Counted from the first letter of the stretch, positions 35,758-44,282 are shown. The stretch: 64,000 nt of DNA from Geobacter sp. (GCA_016177775.1 JACOUQ010000006.1:20241-84240); one strand, 5' to 3'. The notes: a model not told the origin generated them from the sequence alone. Numbers and translations are program-made.

Positions 35758-36990
35758 ATGCGTCTTGATACTCTTCTGATTCACGGCGGCCTGGAGCCCG
35801 GCCCGGCCGGCGCCACCAACGTCCCCATCGTCCAATCATCCTCCTTCGCCCATGCGACCGCCGAGGACCTGGAGGATATCTTCCGCGGCCGGAAGACCGG
35901 CCAGGTCTACACCCGGATCGGTAACCCGACCACCGAGGCCCTTGAAAAACGGCTGGCGCTTCTGGACGGTGCGGTCTCCGCCATTGCCACTGCATCGGGG
36001 ATGGCGGCGATCACCACCGCGGTTATGGCCATCGTCCGGAGCGGCGACGAGATCCTCGCCTCATCTTCACTGTTCGGCGGCACCTTTTCTCTCTTCCGCG
36101 ATACCCTCTCCAACTTCGGGATTGCCACCAGCTTCGTCGACCCGACCGACCTGAACGCCCTAGCCGCGGCGGTCAATGAGCGGACCGGTCTCATCTTCGT
36201 GGAGACCATTGGCAACCCCAAGCTTGACGTGCCGGACATCCCCGCCATTGCCGCCATTGCCAGGGAAGCAGGCGTCCCCCTCATGGCCGACGCCACTGTT
36301 ACCACCCCCTATCTCTGCCGTGGAACCGAGCTTGGCGCCGACATCGTCATCCACTCCACCAGCAAGTTCATCAACGGCACCGGCAGCGCCATCGGCGGCG
36401 CCATCATCGATATGGGGAAATTCGACTGGGGGAGCGAGAAATTCCCCCACTTCGCCCCCTTCGTCAAGAAGTACCGCAACTTCGCCTTCACGGCCCGCGT
36501 CCGGAAGCTGATCCACAAGGATTTCGGCGCCTGCGCCGCCCCCATGAACTCGTTCCTGTTTACCGAGGGGATCGAGACCCTGGCGCTGCGCATGGACCGC
36601 CATTGCGAGAATGCGCTGAAGCTGGCCCGATTCCTCGAAGCGCATGAAAAGGTCGCCTGGGTCAACTACCCCGGCCTGGAAAGCAATGCCGGCCACGAAG
36701 TCGCCACACGCCTTTACAAGGGGAAATACGGCGGCATCCTCACCTTCGGCTGCGTTGACAAGGAAGCTGCCTTCCGCTGCATCAACGGCCTGAAGCTCGC
36801 CCGGAACCTGGCCAACATCGGCGACGCCAAGACGCTGGTGATCCATCCCGCCAGCACCATCTGCGCCGACTTCGGTCTGGAGGAGAAGGCGCTCATGGGG
36901 GTGAAGGAAGAGATGATCCGCGTCTCGGTGGGGATTGAGCATGGGGCTGATATAATCGAGGACTTCGGACAGGCATTAGGGCTGTTATAA
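35758..36990 (+). CDS. metY: O-acetylhomoserine sulfhydrylase-type PLP enzyme
   Basis: A 410-aa Cys/Met-metabolism PLP enzyme. YTRIGNPTTEALEKRLA and the PLP lysine in HSTSKFINGTG identify the family. The length and a neighbourhood with a sulfur-carrier system favour O-acetylhomoserine (thiol)-lyase (MetY), which makes homocysteine from sulfide or a protein thiocarboxylate. Methionine gamma-lyase or O-succinylhomoserine sulfhydrylase cannot be excluded by sequence reading alone. CAGGAGGCG precedes the ATG. Confidence 0.85.
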   Translation: MRLDTLLIHGGLEPGPAGATNVPIVQSSSFAHATAEDLEDIFRGRKTGQVYTRIGNPTTEALEKRLALLDGAVSAIATASGMAAITTAVMAIVRSGDEILASSSLFGGTFSLFRDTLSNFGIATSFVDPTDLNALAAAVNERTGLIFVETIGNPKLDVPDIPAIAAIAREAGVPLMADATVTTPYLCRGTELGADIVIHSTSKFINGTGSAIGGAIIDMGKFDWGSEKFPHFAPFVKKYRNFAFTARVRKLIHKDFGACAAPMNSFLFTEGIETLALRMDRHCENALKLARFLEAHEKVAWVNYPGLESNAGHEVATRLYKGKYGGILTFGCVDKEAAFRCINGLKLARNLANIGDAKTLVIHPASTICADFGLEEKALMGVKEEMIRVSVGIEHGADIIEDFGQALGLL

Positions 36991-37005
36991 TATCGAACGC
37001 GCATT

Positions 37006-37077
37006 GTAGGGGCGAGGCATGCCTCGCCCTCGTCAATCACACAAGGCCAATCAGGGCGACGCATGCGTCGCCCCTAC
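37006..37077. repeat. GTAGGGGC palindromic element A
   Basis: A 72-bp element bounded by GTAGGGGC and GCCCCTAC. It contains two back-to-back hairpins: GGGCGAGGCA/TGCCTCGCCC and GGGCGACGCA/TGCGTCGCCC. It lies between the metY-like and hcyS-like genes. Confidence 0.85.
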
Positions 37078-37113
37078 GATTCAAATTCGCAACAACGACA
37101 AAAGGAGTACCAG

Positions 37114-37332
37114 ATGAACCTGACAGTTAACGGCAAACCCGCAGCCATAGACGGCAAGGAAGCCCTCAACGTTCACGAACTGCTGGACGCCCTGAAGGTG
37201 GAGCAGGCCCAGTACGTGACCGTGGAGTTGAACGGCGATATCCTCGACCGTGATGATTTCGAACGGGCAATTATCCGCGAAGGCGACGCCGTGGAGTTCC
37301 TCTACTTCATGGGTGGAGGCGCAAATCGGTGA
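37114..37332 (+). CDS. ThiS/HcyS-like sulfur carrier protein with capped C-terminus
   Basis: A 72-aa beta-grasp sulfur carrier (MNLTVNGKPAAIDGKEALNV; VEFLYFMGGGANR end). Normal ThiS proteins end in Gly-Gly; here three residues (ANR) follow the glycines, so the diglycine must be exposed by a peptidase before adenylation. That matches carriers such as CysO and HcyS that work with a JAMM peptidase, and such a gene lies at 38319-38717. AAAGGAG sets the ATG at 37114; an upstream in-frame ATG lies inside repeat A. Confidence 0.85.
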   Translation: MNLTVNGKPAAIDGKEALNVHELLDALKVEQAQYVTVELNGDILDRDDFERAIIREGDAVEFLYFMGGGANR

Positions 37333-37358
37333 GTTGTGAGTCGTGAGTAGTGAGTAGC
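37330..37358. repeat. Degenerate GTGAGT repeat
   Basis: Four imperfect GTGAGT(x)GT units directly at the hcyS-like stop codon (TGA lies inside the first). Same wording as 18934-18978 and, inverted, 20324-20352. Confidence 0.45.
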
Positions 37359-37389
37359 AAAACATAACCTGACCATCGGAGACTGATGC

Positions 37390-38202
37390 ATGCTTACAGA
37401 AGAACAGATCGAACGCTACTCCCGCCACATCATCCTGAAGGAAGTTGGCGGCAAGGGGCAGAAAAAACTCTTTGACGGCAAGGTTCTGATAATCGGCGCC
37501 GGGGGGCTGGGTTCCCCCATCGCCCTCTACCTCGCCGCCGCCGGCGTGGGGACCATCGGTATAGCCGATGCCGATGTGGTCGACCTCTCCAACCTGCAAC
37601 GCCAGATTGCCCACCACACCAAGGATATCGGCGTGCCCAAGGTGGAGTCGGCCCGGGAAAAAATGGTGGCCATGAACCCTGACGTGACGGTGAAGACCTA
37701 CCAGGAATGGATCAGCGCGTCCAACATCGCCCAGATCGTTGCGGATTACGACTTTGTCATCGACGGCACCGACAACTTCGCCGCCAAGTTCCTGATCAAC
37801 GACGCCTGCGTCCTGGCCGGCAAGCCCTATTCCCACGGCGGCATCCTCCAGTTCGACGGCCAGACCATGACCATCAAGCCGGGGGAGTCCCCCTGCTACC
37901 GCTGCCTCTTCCCTGCCCCCCCGCCAAAGGATGCCATCCCCTCCTGCTCCCAGGCCGGGGTAATCGGCGTGCTTCCCGGCGTGCTCGGCACCATCCAGGC
38001 TACCGAGGCGATCAAGTTCCTGCTGGGCAAGGGTGATCTTCTCACCGGCAGGCTCCTCACCTACAGCGCACTGCGGATGAAGTTCCGCGAGGTGCCGGTG
38101 AAAAAGAGCCCCAAATGCCCGGTCTGCGGGGAGAACCCGACCATTACGGAGCTTGTGGATGAGCTGGATGCGTTGAATGTCTGCGATCTTGAAAAGGCCT
38201 GA
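37390..38202 (+). CDS. ThiF/MoeB/HcyF-like E1 adenylating enzyme
   Basis: A 270-aa E1-like enzyme that adenylates a sulfur carrier's C-terminal glycine. The nucleotide motif is GAGGLGSPIALYLAAAG with DADVVDLSNLQRQ. Zinc is bound by CYRC and CPVC pairs. A catalytic Cys candidate lies in the SCSQAGV segment. Between the carrier and the JAMM peptidase, it is the expected activating enzyme for the carrier in homocysteine/cysteine formation rather than thiamine or molybdopterin synthesis. Confidence 0.9.
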   Translation: MLTEEQIERYSRHIILKEVGGKGQKKLFDGKVLIIGAGGLGSPIALYLAAAGVGTIGIADADVVDLSNLQRQIAHHTKDIGVPKVESAREKMVAMNPDVTVKTYQEWISASNIAQIVADYDFVIDGTDNFAAKFLINDACVLAGKPYSHGGILQFDGQTMTIKPGESPCYRCLFPAPPPKDAIPSCSQAGVIGVLPGVLGTIQATEAIKFLLGKGDLLTGRLLTYSALRMKFREVPVKKSPKCPVCGENPTITELVDELDALNVCDLEKA

Positions 38203-38207
38203 CTTTC

Positions 38208-38298
38208 GCCACAGAGACACGGAGACACGGAGTAACACAGAGAATAGAAAGAACCGCTCTAAACAAGGCTTTTCTCTGCGCCTCTGTGCCTCTGTGGC
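38208..38298. repeat. CACAGAG-type imperfect palindrome
   Basis: GCCACAGAGACACGGAG at the left faces CCTCTGTGCCTCTGTGGC at the right, about 50 bases apart. It fills the gap between the E1 gene and the JAMM gene and is a different family from the GTAGGGGC elements. Confidence 0.75.
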
Positions 38299-38318
38299 AA
38301 AAATCAAAGGAAATCATC

Positions 38319-38717
38319 ATGCTGAAAATCCCGCAACACATCCACGACGACATCATCGTCCACGCCAAGGAAGGCTTCCCCCTGGAAGTCTGCGGCATGC
38401 TCTGCGGCAGAGAGGGCGAGGTATCGGTCACCTACCGGATGACCAACACCGACCAGAGCAACGAGCATTTCATGATGGACCCGAAGGAGCAGTTCAGCGT
38501 GGTCAAGGAGCTTCGAGCAAAGGGTCTGGAGATGCTCGCCATCTACCATTCCCACCCCGAGACCCCGGCGCGCCCTTCCGAGGAAGACATCCGACTGGCG
38601 CTGACCCCTAACGTTTCCTACGTGATCGTGTCGCTCATGGACCCGAGCGCCCCCTCCCTCAAGTCATTCCGCATCACGAACGGCATAGTGGAGCCGGAAG
38701 ATGTTCAAACAGCATAA
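38319..38717 (+). CDS. JAMM/Mec/HcyD-type metallopeptidase
   Basis: A 132-aa JAB1/MPN+ peptidase. The zinc motif HSHPETPARPSEED matches HxHx7SxxD, and the catalytic Glu lies in FPLEVCGMLCG. Bacterial members trim C-terminal residues of sulfur carriers (Mec+ for CysO, HcyD for HcyS); here the target should be the GG-ANR carrier three genes upstream. AAAGGAAATC precedes the ATG; an in-frame ATG at 38286 lies inside a repeat and is rejected. Confidence 0.88.
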   Translation: MLKIPQHIHDDIIVHAKEGFPLEVCGMLCGREGEVSVTYRMTNTDQSNEHFMMDPKEQFSVVKELRAKGLEMLAIYHSHPETPARPSEEDIRLALTPNVSYVIVSLMDPSAPSLKSFRITNGIVEPEDVQTA

Positions 38718-38738
38718 GCCTACCAAATTAGTCGACTT

Positions 38739-38781
38739 GTTTAGTTAATTCTTGACTCATTTACACATAATTAGCTAAACT
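38739..38781 (+). promoter_or_regulatory. Promoter with operator-like dyad upstream of the sulfite reductase gene
   Basis: TTGACT (38752-38757), 18-base spacer, TAAACT (38776-38781). Two arms, GTTTAGTTAATT (38739-38750) and AATTAGCTAAAC (38769-38780), are inverted repeats with 11 of 12 matches. They flank the -35 and cover the -10, a layout expected for a repressor or activator site. Confidence 0.6.
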
Positions 38782-38820
38782 GTACCTGTCTCGATTATCT
38801 ACAAATTCCCTGGAGCAATT

Positions 38821-39768
38821 ATGGCCGACAAAAACAAAACCACCTCTCTCGACCTGAACAACCTCAAGTCAGGCGGCTTCATCAAGGAGCGCGGCAAGGA
38901 CCTTTTCACCGTGCGGCTCCGCGTTCCCGGCGGGCGCATGTCGGTGGAGCGCCTGAAGAAGATCGCCGAAGTGGCCGACAAATACGGCAAGGGATTTGTC
39001 CACCTTTCCGTGCGGCAATCCGTCGAGCTCATCAACATCAACTTCAGTGATTTCGATGCCGTGGTCGCCGAGCTGGGTGAAGGGGAGCAGAAAGTCGCCT
39101 CCTGCGGCGCCCGCATCCGCGTTCCGGTTGCCTGCGGCGGGTGTGAGTATAACCCGAACGGCCTGGTGGACACCCAGAAATCGGCCCTGGAGGTAGACGA
39201 GAAACTGTTCGGCACCGCCACCGGCCACCACAAGTTCAAGGTCGGTTTTGCCGGCTGTCCCTTCGACTGCCCCAAGTCGGCCATCAACGACGTCGGGTTC
39301 CAGGGGGCGATCTGGCCCGAGCTGAACCTGGATGAGTGCATAAGCTGCGGCCTCTGCGCCAAATCGTGCGCCGAAGGGGCAATAGTCATGGGACCTGACA
39401 AAAAGCCGGTATTCTCACCAGACAGATGCACCTACTGCGGCGACTGCGTAAAGGTCTGTCCCACCGAGGCATGGAAGAGCGTGAAGAAAGGGTACACCGT
39501 GCGGATCGGCGGCAAGTGGGGGCGTCACCCCCTGGTCGGCACCCTCTTCGCCACCTTCCTCCCGGAGGAGAAGGTCGTCGAATTCATCGCCGAGGTCCTT
39601 GCCTGGTATAAGGAAAAAGCCGAGGGGCTAGGAAGAATCCGGGTCGGCGATATAATCATCAAGGAAGGGGCGGATTCCCTCCTGGCTCATTTAAGAATAA
39701 ATTTTCCTGATCATGTGGTGGAAAAAACCATCCCGCCGCAGGTTATTGAAACTCAAATCGGGAAATAA
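38821..39768 (+). CDS. Small assimilatory-type sulfite reductase (siroheme, 4Fe-4S)
   Basis: A 315-aa nitrite/sulfite reductase-fold protein. The siroheme/4Fe-4S ligands appear as CGARIRVPVACGGC and GFAGCPFDCPKS. Inserted after them is a two-cluster ferredoxin module (CISCGLCAKSC and CTYCGDCVKVC). It is far smaller than CysI, so it belongs to the compact anaerobic sulfite reductases. It should reduce sulfite from the APS reductase to sulfide for the neighbouring synthases. A promoter with a dyad precedes it. Confidence 0.88.
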   Translation: MADKNKTTSLDLNNLKSGGFIKERGKDLFTVRLRVPGGRMSVERLKKIAEVADKYGKGFVHLSVRQSVELININFSDFDAVVAELGEGEQKVASCGARIRVPVACGGCEYNPNGLVDTQKSALEVDEKLFGTATGHHKFKVGFAGCPFDCPKSAINDVGFQGAIWPELNLDECISCGLCAKSCAEGAIVMGPDKKPVFSPDRCTYCGDCVKVCPTEAWKSVKKGYTVRIGGKWGRHPLVGTLFATFLPEEKVVEFIAEVLAWYKEKAEGLGRIRVGDIIIKEGADSLLAHLRINFPDHVVEKTIPPQVIETQIGK

Positions 39769-39784
39769 CCTTCAAACCACTACT

Positions 39785-39840
39785 CCCTCACCCGACCTTC
39801 GGCCACCCTCTCCCAGTGGGAGAGGGGCTGGGGGTGAGGG
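39785..39840. repeat. CCCTCACCC...GGGTGAGGG intergenic palindrome
   Basis: A 56-bp element with outer arms CCCTCACCC / GGGGTGAGGG and an inner CCCTCTCCC(AGT)GGGAGAGGG hairpin. It is a third, distinct repeat family in this locus, between the sulfite reductase and tusA. Confidence 0.85.
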
Positions 39841-39869
39841 CTTACAGATTAATATCAACGAGGCAAACC

Positions 39870-40094
39870 ATGCAAACCATAGACCTGCGCGGCGTTAGCT
39901 GCCCTACCAACTTCGTGAAAGCCAAGCTCGCCCTTGAGCTGGTGGACGAGGGTGAAACCGTGGAATTCCTTCTGGACGACGGCGAGCCGGTGAAGAACGT
40001 GCCGCGAAGCCTCAAGGGAGAGGGACACAAGCTCCTGGGGCTGAAAGAGGCGGAAGGCCATTACGTCCTCACCATCGAGAAGGTTGGGGAATAG
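39870..40094 (+). CDS. tusA: TusA/SirA-family sulfurtransferase
   Basis: A 74-aa TusA-like protein. The sulfur-carrying Cys is in the family motif DLRGVSCPTNFVKAKLALE. It relays persulfide sulfur between proteins. GAGG precedes the ATG (an upstream in-frame ATG lies in a repeat). Its TAG shares a base with the next gene's GTG start, so the two are coupled. Confidence 0.9.
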   Translation: MQTIDLRGVSCPTNFVKAKLALELVDEGETVEFLLDDGEPVKNVPRSLKGEGHKLLGLKEAEGHYVLTIEKVGE

Positions 40095-40900
40095 TGACAA
40101 TAGACCAGGGGAAATTGCGGGAATTGATCGCCAGGCCGGTAAAGCCGGCAGCCGGTGACGAGTTGCGCCGCGACGGGAATGTCTTCTTCGTCGGCGGAGC
40201 GCTTCCCGCGCAGGAGACCCTGGAGACCCTGTTCGACAGCCATTGCCAGGCTCCGGCCGAGCTGTTCCATATCACCTTTGGCGACAAGGACAGCTTCCAC
40301 AAGGGAGAGGAACTGGCCCGGCTCATCAAGAAGAACTTTCACGCTCACCTCATGGCACGGCTCGACTGGCCGGCCCCGACCCACTTCCTGGAGAGGGCCT
40401 ATGCGGCCGGCGTGGACATCGTGGACATCCCGCTCATGGTCTTCGATTCGGCGATATCCCGGGAGCGCGCCCTCCGCAAGGAAGAGCGTCTCGCGGCCCT
40501 GGAAAAGGCAAAAGAGATATTCCCCCGCTGGTCCGTCACCTCCACCCTGCTGGTAGGAGAGGAGGCGTGCTGCTCCACGGTAAGCGCCATCGATCTCCTC
40601 CTGAAGTCCGGGATCGTGCCGCTGCCGGAAATTTCTCCCCGTGCAGGAAGCTACCCGAGGCAGGAGATCGGCGAAGTTTTTCTCCATCTGGCTGAAGGGC
40701 TTTGCAAGCGGAAGGTGACGACAATCCCCCTTCTGCCGCTTCTTTCCCTCACAACCCCGCTTGTGGAGGCCAGGCAGTCTGGTATACTGAAGGGATTCAT
40801 CGACCGGCTCCAGGACCGGCGGCTTCTGGCGGCATCGGACCTGCGTCGTTCGCTGCGGGTGAAGCAGATAGAGGAATCCTTCGAATCGGCGGGACTGTAA
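40094..40900 (+). CDS. Uncharacterised protein of the sulfur-assimilation operon
   Basis: A 268-aa soluble protein starting at GTG overlapping the tusA stop. No family is recognised with certainty. Segments such as AAGVDIVDIPLMVFD and GIVPLPEISPRAGSYP have the alternating strand/helix look of a TIM barrel, and EEACCS and GLCKRK offer Cys residues, but there is no CxxxCxxC radical SAM motif. Strict coupling to tusA and the next 51-base gap to a sulfate transporter suggest a role in sulfur transfer. Confidence 0.7.
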   Translation: MTIDQGKLRELIARPVKPAAGDELRRDGNVFFVGGALPAQETLETLFDSHCQAPAELFHITFGDKDSFHKGEELARLIKKNFHAHLMARLDWPAPTHFLERAYAAGVDIVDIPLMVFDSAISRERALRKEERLAALEKAKEIFPRWSVTSTLLVGEEACCSTVSAIDLLLKSGIVPLPEISPRAGSYPRQEIGEVFLHLAEGLCKRKVTTIPLLPLLSLTTPLVEARQSGILKGFIDRLQDRRLLAASDLRRSLRVKQIEESFESAGL

Positions 40901-40902
40901 CT

Positions 40903-40928
40903 GTAGGGGCGCCGCATGCTGCGCCCTT
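40903..40928. repeat. GTAGGGGC palindromic element B (half unit)
   Basis: A single hairpin GTAGGGGCGCCGCATGCTGC followed by GCCC. It matches one half of element A and lies between the 268-aa gene and the transporter gene. Confidence 0.7.
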
Positions 40929-40951
40929 GCGACTCCCCAGCGGTGACATAA

Positions 40952-42409
40952 ATGACCAACCCCCAGGAACCGATCTTTGACAAGCCGATCAAGTACGACA
41001 ACCGCCCGCTATGGCTGATCGTGCTGGACCGTACGGCCCGCTACCAGGTCATGGTCGGGCTGGCACTGGTCGCCGCCATCCTTTTCCGCCTCACGCCCCC
41101 GGAAGGGTTGTCAGCAGAGGGTTACCACGCACTGGTCCTCTTCGGAGCCACGGTCTTTCTCTGGGTGTCGGGGCTTCTCCCCATCGCGGTGACGGCGCTC
41201 CTCTCCATGGTGATGCTGCCGCTCCTGGGAATCATGGAGGCGAAGAAGACCTACGCCATGTTCGGCAACGAATCGGTCTTCTTCATCCTCGGGGCATTCA
41301 TCCTGGCGGCGGCCATGACCGGCACCGGGATCTCGGCGCGTCTGGCCCGGGCCATGCTGGCGAAGTTCGGCAAGACCCCGGTGCGGCTCGCACTAACGGT
41401 CTTTCTTCTCTCGGCCTTACTCTCCTTTGTCATGAGCGAGCACGCCGTTGCCGCCATGATGTTCCCGGTGGTCTCCGAGATCGCCACGGCCCTCAGGCTG
41501 GAGAAGGGTTCGAGCAGCTACGGCAGGCTCCTCTTCATGTCCATCGCCTGGGGATGCATCATCGGCGGCATCGCCACCTTCCTGGGAGGCGCCAGGGCTC
41601 CTCTGGCGGCCGGGATGCTGAAGGAGGCGACAGGGCTCCACTTCTCGTTCCTGGAATGGACCACGGCCGCCTGCATGATCGTCATTCCCCTCCTGGCAAT
41701 CGGCTTTATCCTCCTTCTGAAGTTTTTCCCCCCCGACCTGCGGGACGTGGAGGACGGGCGGAAGTTCCTGAACCGCAAGCGGCTTGAATCCGGGAAGATG
41801 GGCTATGACGAAATGCTGACGGCGGTCGTCATGGTCGCCACCGTCACCTGCTGGATTCTCCTGGGGGGAAAAACCGGGCTGGCCGCCATCGCGATCCTGG
41901 GAGCCGCCGCCCTTTTCACCTTCAAGGTCGTTTCCTGGCAGAAGATCGAGGAGTATGTCAACTGGGGGATCATCCTGATGTACGGCGGCACCATCGCCCT
42001 TGCCACGGCGCTGGAGAAGACCGGCGCGGCCGTATGGGTCGTGAGGAAGGGGATGGGTGTCTTCCCGCAATCACAACTGGCAATAATCGCCATCATCTCC
42101 CTGGTCGCCATCATCCTGACGGAATGCATCAGCCACGCTGCAGTGGTAGCGATCCTGATGCCGATCGGCATGGGGCTCTGCCAGACCATCGGCATGGACC
42201 CGAAGGTAATGACCCTCACTATCGCGCTCCCAGCGGGGCTCGCATACTGCCTGCCGATGGGGACGCCGGCAACTGCCATCTCCTACGCTTCTGGTTTCCT
42301 GAAGAGCAGGGACATCATCATCTCCGGTTGCGTCATCATGGCGATATCGTGGCTGCTGTTCCTGGCGTCGGTATTGTTCGTCTGGCCGATGCTGGGGTTA
42401 AAGATTTAA
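40952..42409 (+). CDS. DASS (SLC13)-family sodium/sulfate symporter
   Basis: A 485-aa inner-membrane transporter with about 12-14 hydrophobic segments. It has the divalent anion:Na symporter signatures ILTECISHAAVVAILMPIGMG and LPAGLAYCLPMGTPATA. Placed directly before cysH-cysD-cysN, sulfate is the probable substrate, replacing the CysTWA system. The N-terminus is cytosolic (about 30 residues). Confidence 0.88.
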   Translation: MTNPQEPIFDKPIKYDNRPLWLIVLDRTARYQVMVGLALVAAILFRLTPPEGLSAEGYHALVLFGATVFLWVSGLLPIAVTALLSMVMLPLLGIMEAKKTYAMFGNESVFFILGAFILAAAMTGTGISARLARAMLAKFGKTPVRLALTVFLLSALLSFVMSEHAVAAMMFPVVSEIATALRLEKGSSSYGRLLFMSIAWGCIIGGIATFLGGARAPLAAGMLKEATGLHFSFLEWTTAACMIVIPLLAIGFILLLKFFPPDLRDVEDGRKFLNRKRLESGKMGYDEMLTAVVMVATVTCWILLGGKTGLAAIAILGAAALFTFKVVSWQKIEEYVNWGIILMYGGTIALATALEKTGAAVWVVRKGMGVFPQSQLAIIAIISLVAIILTECISHAAVVAILMPIGMGLCQTIGMDPKVMTLTIALPAGLAYCLPMGTPATAISYASGFLKSRDIIISGCVIMAISWLLFLASVLFVWPMLGLKI

Positions 42410-42417
42410 ATTGATAT

Positions 42418-42476
42418 GTAGGGGCGGCCCCGTGTGGCCGCCCGAAAACTGGGCAACCACATGGGGTTGCCCCTAC
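42418..42476. repeat. GTAGGGGC palindromic element C
   Basis: A 59-bp element with two hairpins, GGGCGGCCCC/GTGGCCGCCC and GGGCAACCAC/GGGGTTGCCC, framed by GTAGGGGC and GCCCCTAC. The second hairpin lies just before the cysH ribosome binding site. Confidence 0.85.
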
Positions 42477-42490
42477 AGGAGAAAAATCGA

Positions 42491-43183
42491 ATGACACACA
42501 TTCCCGAAATCCCATCAAACGCCACCCCCCAGGAAATCCTGAAAGCCGGGGTGGAAGCGGCCAACGGCCAGGTCTCCCTCGCCTGCTCCTTCTCTGTGGA
42601 GGACGTGGTGATCATCGACATGGCAAAAGAGATCGGCCTTCCCATCGGCGTCTTCGCCCTGGACACCGGCCGGCTGAACGAAGAAACCTACGAGGTGGCC
42701 GACGCCATCGTGGAGCGGTACCACACCGTGATCGACTGGTACTTCCCGAAACACGAGGCAGTGGAAAAGCTTCTGAAGGAAAAGGGGCAGTTCTCCTTCC
42801 GCGAGTCCCTGGAAAACCGCCACGAGTGCTGCCACATCCGGAAGGTGGAGCCCTTGGGAAGGGCACTGAAAGGACTTGCCGGCTGGATCACGGGGCTGCG
42901 CAGCGAGCAGAGCGTGACCAGAACCGGCCTTGCCCCGATCGAGCTGGACAAGTCGAACGGCGGCATCCTGAAGATCAATCCCCTCCTGGAATGGACAGAG
43001 GCCCAGGTATGGGAATATGCGGAAGCACGCCGCCTCCCGACCAACCGCCTCCACAAGGAGGGTTACCCCTCCATCGGCTGCGCTCCTTGCACCAGGCCGG
43101 TGGCACCGGGCGAACACCCGCGGGCCGGCAGATGGTGGTGGGAGAATCCGGAGCATAAGGAATGCGGCCTGCATCGGCGGTAA
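42491..43183 (+). CDS. cysH: Adenylyl-sulfate (APS) reductase
   Basis: A 230-aa thioredoxin-dependent reductase producing sulfite. The PP-loop region [13 protein letters not shown] is followed by [11 protein letters not shown]. The paired cysteines ECCHIRK and CAPCTRP ligate a 4Fe-4S cluster, indicating use of APS rather than PAPS; this agrees with the absence of a visible APS kinase gene. The C-terminal ECGLH carries the catalytic Cys. AGGAG sets the ATG at 42491. Confidence 0.93.
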   Translation: MTHIPEIPSNATPQEILKAGVEAANGQVSLACSFSVEDVVIIDMAKEIGLPIGVFALDTGRLNEETYEVADAIVERYHTVIDWYFPKHEAVEKLLKEKGQFSFRESLENRHECCHIRKVEPLGRALKGLAGWITGLRSEQSVTRTGLAPIELDKSNGGILKINPLLEWTEAQVWEYAEARRLPTNRLHKEGYPSIGCAPCTRPVAPGEHPRAGRWWWENPEHKECGLHRR

Positions 43184-43190
43184 GATTCTT

Positions 43191-43256
43191 GTAGGGGCGA
43201 TCCTTGTGATCGCCCAGAAACCTGAGAAGCCGGGCGAACACGAGGTTCGCCCCTAC
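43191..43256. repeat. GTAGGGGC palindromic element D
   Basis: A 66-bp element with hairpins GGGCGATCCT/GTGATCGCCC and GGGCGAACAC/AGGTTCGCCC, framed by GTAGGGGC and GCCCCTAC, between cysH and cysD. Confidence 0.85.
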
Positions 43257-43277
43257 ACAATCGCAACAGAGGCATCT

Positions 43278-44183
43278 ATGAACATCAACCTGACCCACCT
43301 GCAACAGCTCGAAGCCGAAAGCATCCACATCATGCGGGAAGTGGTGGCTGAATTCGCCAACCCGGTGATGCTCTATTCCATCGGCAAGGACTCGGCGGTC
43401 ATGCTGCACCTGGCGCGCAAGGCATTTTACCCGGCGCCGCCGCCGTTTCCCCTGCTGCACGTCGACACCACCTGGAAATTCCGCGAGATGATCACCTTCC
43501 GCGACCGGATGGCGGCCGAATGCGGCCTCGACCTGATCGTGCACGTCAACGTGGAGGGGGTGAACCAGGGGATTTCCCCCTTTACCCACGGCTCGGCGCT
43601 CTACACCGACATCATGAAGACCGAGGGGCTGAAGCAGGCGCTGGACAAGTACAAGTTCGACGCCGCCTTCGGCGGGGCCCGACGGGACGAAGAGAAGTCG
43701 CGGGCCAAGGAGCGTATCTTTTCCTTTCGCGACGCCAACCACCGGTGGGACCCCAAAAGCCAGCGCCCGGAGCTGTGGAACCTCTACAATACCAGGATCA
43801 AGCCGGGTGAAAGCATCCGGGTCTTCCCGCTCTCCAACTGGACCGAACTGGACGTCTGGCAGTACATCCACCTGGAGAACATACCGATCGTGCCGCTCTA
43901 CTATGCCGCGGTCCGGCCGGTGGTGGAGCGGGACGGCATGCTGATCATGGTGGACGACGACCGCCTGGTGCTGAAACCCGGCGAACAGGTGCAGTACAAA
44001 TCGGTCCGTTTCCGCACCCTGGGATGCTACCCTCTCACCGCCGCCGTGGAATCGACCGCCGACACCCTTCCCAGGATCATCCAGGAGATGCTCCTGACCC
44101 GCACCTCCGAGCGCCAGGGGCGGCTGATCGACCATGACCAGGCCGGGAGCATGGAGAAGAAGAAGCAGGAAGGATATTTTTAA
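43278..44183 (+). CDS. cysD: Sulfate adenylyltransferase subunit 2
   Basis: A 301-aa ATP sulfurylase catalytic subunit. It has the PP-loop [29 protein letters not shown], and the [15 protein letters not shown] motif. Length equals the family standard. GAGG lies five bases before the ATG (frames further upstream cross repeat D). It works as a heterodimer with CysN. Confidence 0.96.
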   Translation: MNINLTHLQQLEAESIHIMREVVAEFANPVMLYSIGKDSAVMLHLARKAFYPAPPPFPLLHVDTTWKFREMITFRDRMAAECGLDLIVHVNVEGVNQGISPFTHGSALYTDIMKTEGLKQALDKYKFDAAFGGARRDEEKSRAKERIFSFRDANHRWDPKSQRPELWNLYNTRIKPGESIRVFPLSNWTELDVWQYIHLENIPIVPLYYAAVRPVVERDGMLIMVDDDRLVLKPGEQVQYKSVRFRTLGCYPLTAAVESTADTLPRIIQEMLLTRTSERQGRLIDHDQAGSMEKKKQEGYF

Positions 44184-44188
44184 CAGCA

Positions 44189-44272
44189 GGCTAAAGGCTA
44201 AGGGCAAAAGGTTAAAGGAACTTCAAAAGCCTTTAGATTTCACCTTTCGCCCTTAGCCCTTTGCCCTTAGCC
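44189..44272. repeat. CTAAGGGCAAAAGG inverted repeat
   Basis: Arms GGCTAAGGGCAAAAGG (44196-44211) and CCTTTGCCCTTAGCC (44258-44272), with extra AGGCTAAAGG/CCTTTAG words inside. This is a fourth repeat family in the sulfur locus, between cysD and cysN; related wording occurs at 50093-50128. Confidence 0.75.
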
Positions 44273-44282
44273 GGAGTTTTTT

